NCBI RefSeq assembly: GCF_001625215.2
Contig: NC_030384.2
Span: 25,842,527 to 25,906,526 of the forward strand
Length of the DNA stretch: 64,000 nt
Direction of reading: 5' to 3'
Source: Daucus carota subsp. sativus
Taxonomy: Eukaryota > Streptophyta > Magnoliopsida > Apiales > Apiaceae
Shown here: positions 55,679 through 64,000 of the stretch, piece by piece
How positions within the stretch are numbered: position 1 is the first letter of the stretch
Layout of the letters: the number at the start of each line of letters is the position of its first letter
Notes under the pieces: model-generated
What the model was told of the DNA's origin: nothing
Databases searched by the model: none
What the model saw: only the letters and a program-made list of their open reading frames with translations
Made by a program: the position numbers and the translations under genes

Positions 55679-57663
55679 ATGATTTCAACTGCAATGGCCA
55701 TCCACATTCAACTGCAAGATATCATACTGTTTTTCCTCGGATTATTTGTTGGTACTATTTCATGGAGATTTTTCAGTACCTATGTGTTCAGAAAGAACAG
55801 TTGCCCCGGACCACCAGAACCAGCTGGAAAATGGCCTTTAATCGGTCATCTTCATCTTCTGGGAGCAAACAAGATATTGCATCATACACTTGGAGACATG
55901 GCTGATCGATACGGGCCAATTTTCTGTTTGAATTTGGGGACTAAAAGGACTCTTGTGGTCACTAGTTGGGAAGTTGCAAAAGAATGTTTTACAGCACAGG
56001 ACCGGGTTTTCGCCACTCGTCCAAAATCTGTAGTTGGCAAAGTAGTAGGATATGATAGTAGAGTTATGATATTTCAGGAATATGGATCATATTGGCGCCA
56101 GATACGTAAGCTAGCAATGATTGAGCTTCTGTCAAATCGTCGACTGGAGATGCTCAAACATGTTAGGGAATCAGAGGTTAATCTTTTCATCAAGGAGCTG
56201 TATGAGCAATGGTCAAGAAATGGGAATGGAAGCAAGGTTGTGGTGGAAATGAAGGAAAAATTTGGAGATCTGACAACAAATTTTGTGGTCAGGACAGTGG
56301 CAGGTAAAATTTATTCCGGGACTGGTGTGCAGGGGAATGAAGAGTCGAGGCGATTTCAGAAGGCAATGGCAGATTTTATGCACTTAGCCGGGCTGTTTAT
56401 GGTTTCTGATGCACTTCCCTTACTAGGTTGGATTGATACGTTGAGAGGATACAGGGGGGAAATGAAGAAGTCCGCGGAAGAGATTGATCTTGTACTTGGA
56501 AGCTGGTTGAAGGAGCATCAGCAGAAGAGAAACAATATCAGCATTAATCGTTTGGACGAAGATTTTATTGATGTCATGCTCTCTGCTATGGAGGGGAACC
56601 AGTTTCCTGACATCGACACTGATACTGCCATCAAGGGCACTTGTTTAGTAAGTTATGCAGGATACCCTGTTACAATCATATATAATTTATATGCTTTAGA
56701 TAGCGTTTGGGAACATATATCATTATAAATTTTAATTTTCAAATGACATGATCTGAGGTGTTATTTCAAATTCTCAGCTTTATACTAGTATTTGATGTCT
56801 TGGATTTCAAATGAAATTCAAATTCAATTTTTTTTATACAAACATGTCATTTGATCAAATCCATGATTTCAAATGAAATTCAAGTTTCCAAACAGGTCAT
56901 GATTAAATGAAATCAACTATTGTTTGCTTATGAATCTATAGTATATTTGCATCTAGCTATAGTCATTGCATTTAAAAGATTGTTTGAATGTTGGCTATGC
57001 TATGTATAAACAATTGATGATACAATTAATATTTGGTTGCAGAGTCTTATCTTGGGTGGTTATGATACAACATCAGCCACACTTATGTGGGCACTCTCCC
57101 TAATGCTGAACAACCGTCATGTGTTGAAGAAAGCACAGGATGAAATGGACAAATATGTTGGAAGAGATCGCCAAGTCAAGGAATCAGATGTGAAGGATTT
57201 AACCTATTTGCAAGCCATTGTCAAGGAAACACTGCGATTATATCCAGCAGCACCACTATCACCCCAACACGAAGCAATGGAAGATTGCACGGTGGCAGGA
57301 TATGAAATTCCAGCTGGCACACGATTAGTTGTGAACCTCTGGAAGATTCATCGTGACCCTAGAGTTTGGTCTGACCCTCTAGAGTTTCAACCAGAGAGGT
57401 TCTTGCAAAAACATGTGAATGTGGACATTTGGGGTCAGAATTTTGAGCTTTTACCATTTGGATCAGGACGGAGGTCATGCCCTGGTATCACATTTGCGAT
57501 GCAGGTCCTGCATTTGACACTTGCTCAATTGCTTCACGCGTTTGAACTGGGAACTGTCTTAGACTCAAACATTGATATGACTGAAAGTCCGGGTATTACT
57601 AATCCAAAAGCAACTCCACTGGAAGTTACTCTCACCCCGCGACTGCCTCCTGAAGTCTACTAA
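55679..57663 (+). CDS. CYP82: CYP82-type cytochrome P450, intact
   Basis: Two exons, 55679-56647 and 57043-57663, joined at the usual CYP82 site (GTAAGT donor, GGTTGCAG acceptor), giving 529 residues, or 524 from the ATG at 55694. Seen: ER anchor (about 10-30), hinge CPGPPEPAGKWPLIGHLHLL, I-helix GGYDTT (328-333), ETLR (385-388), FQPERF, and heme loop PFGSGRRSCPG with Cys 469. The sequences ATRPKSVVGKVVGYDSRVM and WLKEHQQKR fit CYP82. The family hydroxylates or couples diverse specialised metabolites (terpenoids, alkaloids, furanocoumarin-type phenolics, flavones); the substrate cannot be read from the sequence. It is unrelated to the CYP81 array except as a P450. The frame is open upstream to 55526 with no stop, but upstream codons do not look like a P450. 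Confidence 0.93.
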
Positions 57664-58294
57664 TAAAACATCACCTTCAATAGCTATAGATTCCCTTGAT
57701 GATACAAAGTTGGGCTATCCGTAAAATAAGCGACAAAAGTGATCTTCTGCATCACTTAATAGCAGAAAATGTGAACATTGTATGAGGCTCTAAATGATGT
57801 ACAATGGTTTTATGTTCATTTTATAAAGTTTCAGCTTCTTAAAAATTAAAGAATGGTGCTGTATTTAACTGAAAAATAAGTACAACAATCGTTCCTTTTC
57901 TTTTCTGGCATAATTTTAGTTAAATTGACTGCCTGTTTCTTTTATATATTCTTTTGTTAATAAGTAGTCATGTACTTAAATGAAGTTTGATTTTAGGCTA
58001 AATGCCATTTTAATCATCAATGTTCGTGTTCGGAGTGTGTACCAATGCGACTTTAATGTTTTAACTCGGCCGATTAATCATCCAAGTATCTGATATGTTC
58101 CGATTAGCCATCATACCAGGACAAAGTCAAAAAATGATATATAATGGAGAGTAAAATTGACAATTATTATCAAAAATAAAGTTACTAGTTTTTTTTTAAC
58201 CTGTAAAGATAGTTTGCTCGTTCCTTTTAACTTCTAAAGAATACATTAGATGTGTAGTTTAACCCTTTTAACCTTTAATGTTTGATGTCATATT
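57664..58294. other. 3' flank of the CYP82 gene
   Basis: Likely 3' UTR to about 57870, then AT-rich sequence with a dispersed-repeat look at 57990-58130. No gene. Confidence 0.45.
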
Positions 58295-59178
58295 TGTTGA
58301 GTGGGTTCAACCCAAGTCCCACATCGAAAAGATAAAGAAGATTTATCTTGAATATAAGCAGCCAAAAAAAAAAACTCCATTAGTATGAGGCCTTTTGGGA
58401 GGAGTCCGAAAGCAAATCCGTGCGGGCTTGGCCACGGCCTAGAGCGGACAATATCGTACTATTGTGGAGTTAGGGCTCGCTTAGCTGGCCCAACAAGTGG
58501 TATCAGAGCCGATGGTTAAGAAGTTGATCTTGGGGTTGCGGGCTGCAGTTGTGTGATGTGGGGGAGGCTCTCCAGAACTACGATTGGAGGTCTTGGACGG
58601 CTTGTGTCGAAAGTCTTTCCGACAAAGGTGGTCGGATGGCGTGTCCCGCAAGATGAGGAATCGATGAGTAGCGGCGGTATAAGGGTCACAAGATTGGTGG
58701 TTCTTGGATGAGTAGCGGCCTTGGGGTTGTGGGCTGCACGGCTTGTGTCGAAAGTCTTTCCGACAAAGGTGGTCGGATGGCGTGTCCCGCAAGATGAGGA
58801 ATCGATGAGTAGCGGCGGTATAAGGGTCACAAGATTGGTGGTTCTTGGATGAGTAGCGGCCTTGGGGTTGTGGGCTGCAGTTGTGTGATGTGGGGGAGGC
58901 TCTCCAGAACTACGATTGGAGGTCTTGGACGGCTTGTGTCGAAAGTCTTTCCGACAAAGGTGGTCGGATGACGTGTCCCGCAAGATGAGGAATCGATGAG
59001 TAGCGGCGGTATAAGGGTCACAAGATTGGTGGTTCTTGGATGAGTAGCGGCGGTATAAGGGTCACAAGATTGGTGGTTCTTGGATTGAGGGGAGATTGTT
59101 GAGTGGGTTCAACCCAAGTCCCACATCGAAAAGATAAAGAAGATTTATCTTGAATATAAGCAGCCAAAAAAAAAAACT
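58295..59178 (+). mobile_element. TRIM element, 3' LTR truncated
   Basis: The 5' LTR is 58295-58495 (201 bp, TGTTGAGTGGGTTCAACCCA to GCCCAACA). The tRNA-Met primer site TGGTATCAGAGCC follows at 58498. A purine tract (TTGAGGGGAGAT) precedes the second LTR at 59097. The second LTR matches only its first 80 bp or so and breaks off at the A-tract near 59178. The interior is a 191-bp unit repeated (anchors CGGCTTGTGTCG at 58598, 58739 and 58930), the first interval lacking 50 bp. Open frames here follow from these repeats. No proteins. Confidence 0.85.
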
Positions 59179-61268
59179 CAGCATCAAACTCAGAATCTAC
59201 TTGAAAAATACAGCATGAACACGCAGGCTCCTCCCTTATATCATCAGAGCTTCTCCTTTTACTTGGGTGGAAGAAATACCCAACCCCTCATTCTCTCATT
59301 CTCTCATTCTCTCACTCTTTTTTTTGCATGCTCACAAAGCAGCATCTCCTCAATTTCAACTTCTCTCAAGTTTAGAAGTGCAAAAACAATCATATATTAT
59401 TCTATAGCTCAATTTTCTTATCCAAAATCATGTTATATTTAAATTTTAATATCTCCACATCCATATAATATTAAAATCAACTATAATTGATCTTTCCTTC
59501 ATCCCTGCAAAATTTCCATTTAAAATATGAATCAACTACACTGGTTGTTCCTTCTTATGACAAGAGAACAAGTCGGTTCTTTGTGAACTTCCCCAGCCGG
59601 CCAGCCCTTGCCTTGACCCCCAGAGTAAGTGGTACAACTATTCCATATCTTTGTCATATTTATTCTCTTGTGTTGTCATACACCATTCAACTTATCATAT
59701 CTTTATCACTCATTACATTTCTTTATTTTCAAAAGGCTCATGTCCAATTGCCTGTTCTCCAATTACGTTCTACTGTATTATATTATGTCCCTCTTTATGG
59801 TGTGCAATGTGGCCTCAATTTCAAACCATTGATTTTGGTTAGCTGCCTTTTGCAGTAAGCAAAAAGCACCCATTTGTTTATGATATATGCAATAAAGCAA
59901 AAGATAATTCCACATTTGAGTTGGGAGCAGATCGAAAAATACGATTCACGTTCCAAAATATTTTTAGCACTAAATTGAATAATGAAAAATTGATTATTGT
60001 AACCTGTATAATTGGATTAGAAGAATCACTTAGGCCAAAAATACAACATATATATCATCAGTCCACGTGTTTTATTTTTTTTCAATTGATCATTTTATCT
60101 TTATGTTTTAATAGACATATGATTTCCTCATGGATTAGTGCAGATATGTTTTTTAATCTGGAACTTAACTTTGGAGTTAAAAGGGTCGGAAATCTTAATA
60201 AATCGGTTAAGTACGAAAATTAAATGACCCTTCATATAGGGAGAAGCCACTCTTGCAAAGCCGTGCATTTTCCTCACAGATTTCGCTTGCATGTTCCCAT
60301 AGTTATTATGTATAGGAAAGTGATTTTAATACCTATTTAAGTATAGAATTTAAAATATTATTTGAAGTATTAAAAATTTTGGTCGGTATTTAAATATGCG
60401 GAACTCTTTCATTCTTTAATTTAAAATATTTTTTAGTTATAATTAACATTGATTAAACTGTATATAATAAAACATATATTTTCGAATCTATTTATTGATT
60501 ACCCTTTTGATGGGTTTAACTATAAAAAACACATGTCTAATAAAAAAATTTGTTATATATACTTAATAAAATTATATTAACCAGAACATATTTATTGATT
60601 ATTCAAACATCTATATCAATAAATAGAATTATATCATATTAGTCATTTATTTCGAAATTCACTCTATTTAGTTATCAATTTGATAATTCGTAACAATTTA
60701 GTTGTTACAAGATCAAAACTTTGTATCAGTTTGATAATTAGTAGATTGCTTATTTGATAAAAAAAATTAAATTAGACATTAAGTTGGGTAGGTTTTCAAG
60801 TGATAATGATTTCATGTATTTGAACTAAATAACGGTTGCTTTTGATATGAAAAATGCTTCAAACACAAATTGAATACAAAAACAGAGACATGTATTATTA
60901 AAAAAAAAAAAAAAACAGAGACATGTATTAAGTTTTAATTGAAATGTGATGCATTATTAACACCGATAATAACATTTCATCTTTAATCATCTTATCACAA
61001 AATTGTATATTTTATTTCATGAATGTAACACTACTCTTTCCGTATTAATCTGAACAGTAGTCCCAATTTCACAGATAACGCACACAGTATCAAATAATGC
61101 ATGATAGTCTACGAGCATTTTTAAACCATGGGAATGACGCTGAAATTGAATGGGAAATAGTTATCACCACTTTATATTTTTAAAGCCTTTGTCCACTTGT
61201 TCTTTATCTTTTTCCTCGTGGGCCTTTGTCAAGTCTAGCACACCACTACCACACAATTTACTCATTAA
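59179..61268. other. Intergenic, no gene seen
   Basis: AT-rich. Several short open stretches at 59215-59860 are C/T-rich and lack domain character. A duplicated A-tract with AACAGAGACATGTATTA lies at 60880-60930. Confidence 0.4.
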
Positions 61269-61651
61269 GAGCAACTCCAGCAGCTTCCCTATATCATGTC
61301 CTAAGTCCAATTATAAGGAATGTGACATAAATTAGTGCTCCAGCAGTGTCTTAGAGGTTCCTTAAATCACTAGGATCCTCCTTCCATGCCTTATTAATGA
61401 GGCACCACTAGGCATGCCTTATTTGATTTCTTTAATAAAAAATCATTTCTCTCTCTTATTGTAACTTATTTTCTCTCTCTTCCTTCCATCCTTTATCAAT
61501 CTCTTTCCAAATTTATTATTATAATAATAATAAGGAATGAATTATAAGGATCATTGTTGGAGTTGAAATACAAAATCTTGTCCTAAATCACTAGGATTCA
61601 ATATTTTATAATATTTATAAGGAAGACACTAAGACACTGCTGGAGATGCTC
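61269..61651. mobile_element. Tourist-like (PIF/Harbinger) MITE 3
   Basis: 383 bp with ends GAGCAACTCCAGCAG and CTGCTGGAGATGCTC in inverted orientation. The flanking target duplication is TAA (61266-61268 and 61652-61654). Non-coding. It lies upstream of the MYB gene promoter. Confidence 0.85.
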
Positions 61652-61992
61652 TAACGTGAGAAATTGTAGCATCTTCCTGTTAACTTTCTCCCCAAAACTA
61701 AAAGCAACTGCAATGCTAAACCTTTCCTTTTCAGCTTCCTTTTTTAAGTATCAAAACTTCGTCCCACCAAAAGAGTACCAAAGTCCTGTCAGATAATTAA
61801 CTGGTCTCTACTTTCGAATAACAAAATATAATCTTACACAAGTTGTTACAATAATATACCGTCTAGGGACTTTATTTTTTCCGATCAGATTTTAGGAGGA
61901 CTGGTAACTTGACACAAGTAAGATCAGAAAACGCAACGTGTTAGTGGTTAATGGAATAATAAATCTGTATAGTGACAGTCTGCACTAAGTGC

Positions 61993-62000
61993 ATATATAA
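61993..62000 (+). promoter_or_regulatory. Possible TATA box of the MYB gene
   Basis: ATATATAA about 285 bp upstream of the ATG at 62285. The leader would contain short upstream open frames (for example from 62026). Confidence 0.35.
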
Positions 62001-62284
62001 GCTGACATGGTGAGCAAGATATGAAATGCTGATAGTCATATATATATGTATCAACCACTTATCTACACAATTATATTCTCATATAATGGCTTGCATCATT
62101 TTCATAGTAAGCATCCAATCAGCAGAGAGCATGCGGCCGCCACACGTACGATCAAGATGCCAAGCACAAGTGGAAAACAGGGAAAGAACTGTTAACGTAG
62201 TAGTATAAATCAAATGCAATGAATATACAGCCTTGCATATAGTGCAGCTTGTTAAAGTAGAAAAGAGAAAAAGCAAGAAAAAAG

Positions 62285-63427
62285 ATGGAACTAGAGGGGG
62301 AGATGAGAAAGGGACCATGGACTGAGCAAGAAGATGTTCAGCTGGCGTTGTGCGTGAATTTATATGGAGATCGTCGTTGGGATTTCATTGCGAAAGTTTC
62401 AGGTTTGAAGGTGGCGGGAGACAAGTAATATAGGTAGGCTTGTTTAGGCATGGTGCCTGGTTTTACATGGAACATGAACTAATTATGCCTTAACTTGTTA
62501 CTAGGTTTGAAAAGAACAGGTAAGAGTTGCAGGTTACGTTGGGTTAATTACCTCCATCCTGGTCTCAAACGTGGCAAGATGTCGTCTCATGAAGAGCGCC
62601 TTGTGCTTGAACTTCACTCCAGATGGGGAAATAGGTATGGTGGAACAAATTTAACTCCATGTAATTCAAAGTGATATATGACCTCCACTTCAGTGACCAC
62701 TTTGATATTTAACCTGTTCTAATACAGACTAGGTTCTAGTGATCTGGAGATGGTTTGCAGAGCTTTGATATTTAACCTGTTCTAATACAGACTAGTTTCT
62801 AGTGATCTGGAGATGGTTTGCAGAGTTTGAAGTCTAAAACTTTGTAATAAAACATGAAATATCTGGGGGAAATTAATTAAGTTATACTATATTGTTAATT
62901 ATTTTTTGATGTTGTGTGATAAGTTTTATGTATGTTTGTTTGAATGAAGATGGTCAAGAATTGCTAGGAAGTTACCTGGGAGAACTGACAATGAGATTAA
63001 GAATTATTGGAGAACTTATATGAGGAAAAAGAGTCAAGAGAAGAAGAGGACTAAACTGTCATCACCATCTTCATCAGTTTCTTATAATTCGTCGTATTCC
63101 TCTTCTTCCACCATCAGTTCAACGAAAATAAAAGACACGGATGAGAGGAACTTTTTTGATACTGGGGGAGTAGCTGCAACAGGACTTTCTGATGCAGCAG
63201 AGATTCAAAAGGGGGAGTATTCGATGGATGAGATATGGAATGACATTGTTTCATCCGACGATGATGAAATCAAGCCGGTTTGTCCAACCTTGGTGCCACC
63301 AATCTGGGACTACTGCCAGGACTCACTGTGGAACACTGATCAAGGAAAAGATACCGACATGTTTCTCCACACAAGCGAACCATTTTATTCCTTGTTTGGA
63401 CCAGAAGAAACATTTTTTGCAGGCTAA
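62285..63427 (+). CDS. R2R3-MYB transcription factor, MYB48/MYB59 type
   Basis: Three exons, 62285-62402, 62505-62634 and 62950-63427, at the two standard R2R3-MYB intron sites, giving 241 residues. R2 (about 8-60): [13 protein letters not shown], then [15 protein letters not shown], then [15 protein letters not shown]3 (about 61-111): [20 protein letters not shown], then [40 protein letters not shown] together with HPGLKRGKM and [13 protein letters not shown] points to the MYB48/MYB59 branch, nuclear activators or repressors linked to cell growth, nitrate and potassium transport, and stress. The C-terminus is Ser-rich, then acidic ([13 protein letters not shown]). In Arabidopsis and rice, this group's transcripts are alternatively spliced at the first introns. 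Here the sequence GGTTTGAA occurs at both ends of intron 1, and intron 2 holds a 63-bp duplication with acceptor-like CAG. Confidence 0.92.
62701..62826 (+). repeat. 63-bp tandem duplication inside MYB intron 2
   Basis: Two copies, starting TTTGATATTTAACCTG at 62701 and 62764, nearly identical. Each contains AATACAGACTAG and TTTGCAGAG, which could act as extra acceptor sites. Confidence 0.9.
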
Positions 63428-64000
63428 GTAACCAGTTCTTTTATTCATTCGAACCGATACAATACTTCAGCATCCTAGTGTGTAATAATAATGTCAGCCT
63501 CATTGTATATAGCCATGAGGTTCTGTGGACAATGCTGGCCCATGCGCAAGTTTAGTATTACTCTGTTTCACTCTAGTTGTCTTGTTTTGCTTGTTTAAGT
63601 ATCAGTTTCAGTGAATATCAATAATTAAAAGCTCTCTTAGGGGACTAGTAACTCTGTTGGTGTCATATGTAAATATATTTATGTGTTTAACAGATCATGT
63701 ATGATGCAATTGTTAAATGTATGTTTGTTATACTCTGAAAACAGATCTCCTGCAAAAATTCTTAAGATTTTGGTGATGTTGATGAGGAGGTTGTGGATTC
63801 TTTGGCCTTTCACAGTGTTTATGTCCTTCGACTTTAAAGTTGGAGTAGTGCTACATGCACAAAATTGGATACAAAATTTTACACAAAATACATGGCAATT
63901 GAGGTCAGATGTTTTAATCAGTGCTATTTATGTGAATAAAGAAGACTCATTCCAATCAAAACTTAACACATGTCATTCTGTAAAAGATTTTATACCTAAT
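63428..64000. other. 3' flank of the MYB gene
   Basis: Likely 3' UTR in the first 200 bp, then intergenic sequence. No further gene begins before the window ends. Confidence 0.5.

Noticed and set aside
58481..59021. Minus-strand open frames (103-155 codons) near 58.5-59.0 kb
   Set aside because: They come from the tandem repeat inside the TRIM element and repeat the same peptide in shifted frames.
1..64000. CRISPR arrays, bacterial operons, phage or plasmid origins
   Set aside because: Introns, plant gene families, LTR elements, Helitron and MITEs show plant nuclear DNA. The direct repeats seen are transposon parts or microsatellites.
1..64000. tRNA and rRNA genes
   Set aside because: TGGTATCAGAGC motifs looked tRNA-linked but are primer binding sites of LTR and TRIM elements. 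No cloverleaf or rRNA sequence was recognised by eye.

Overview
The window looks like nuclear DNA of a eudicot plant. It is AT-rich, most genes have GT-AG introns and plant-type TATA boxes, and the protein families are plant ones: R2R3-MYB, ZAT-type C2H2 zinc fingers, CYP81/CYP82 cytochromes P450 and a Tify-domain-binding protein. Transposons of many kinds lie between the genes. An asterid, possibly Apiaceae, is a guess; I cannot fix the species.

Layout. 1-1.8 kb: a ZAT11/12-like repressor (+). 2.7-43.6 kb: a decaying array of CYP81-type P450 copies, all on the minus strand. Copy A (3.6-4.2 kb) has only exon 2. Copy B (8.3-10.2 kb) has both exons but two frameshifts. Copy C (26.6-36.6 kb) is split by a young LTR retrotransposon. 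Copy D (39.5-41.1 kb) is intact, and copy E (42.3-43.5 kb) is a relic. A broken second ZAT copy sits between C and D, so the old duplication unit probably held ZAT plus P450. Between B and C lie a small secreted AGP-like peptide gene (11.8 kb), an intact plant-specific RRM-like gene (17.3-18.2 kb), a Helitron (19.5-20.8 kb), and an almost spacer-free inverted repeat of two broken copies of the RRM-like gene (21.9-23.5 kb).

The LTR element in copy C (26,902-34,985; 248-bp LTRs, 5-bp target duplication, tRNA-Met primer site) has no visible polymerase. Its long single reading frame ends in a captured piece of a cytosolic HSP90 gene. It is itself interrupted by a second, oppositely oriented non-autonomous LTR element (27,515-32,015; 789-bp LTRs, 5-bp target duplication). 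Both LTR pairs are nearly identical, so both insertions are recent.

43.7-64 kb: a probable solo LTR, a four-exon TDBD-domain gene (49.6-51.4 kb), AT-rich sequence with palindromic repeats, an intact CYP82-type P450 (55.7-57.7 kb), a TRIM element (58.3-59.2 kb), a Tourist-like MITE (61.3 kb) and an R2R3-MYB gene of the MYB48/MYB59 type (62.3-63.4 kb).

The intact genes are a stress-type zinc-finger repressor, a MYB regulator, two P450s of families often used in specialised metabolism, a secreted peptide and two poorly known nuclear-type proteins. Nothing in the sequence proves that they act together. The clearest themes are birth-and-death evolution of the CYP81 array, gene capture by an LTR retrotransposon, and a natural hairpin locus that could give rise to small RNAs against a neighbouring gene.
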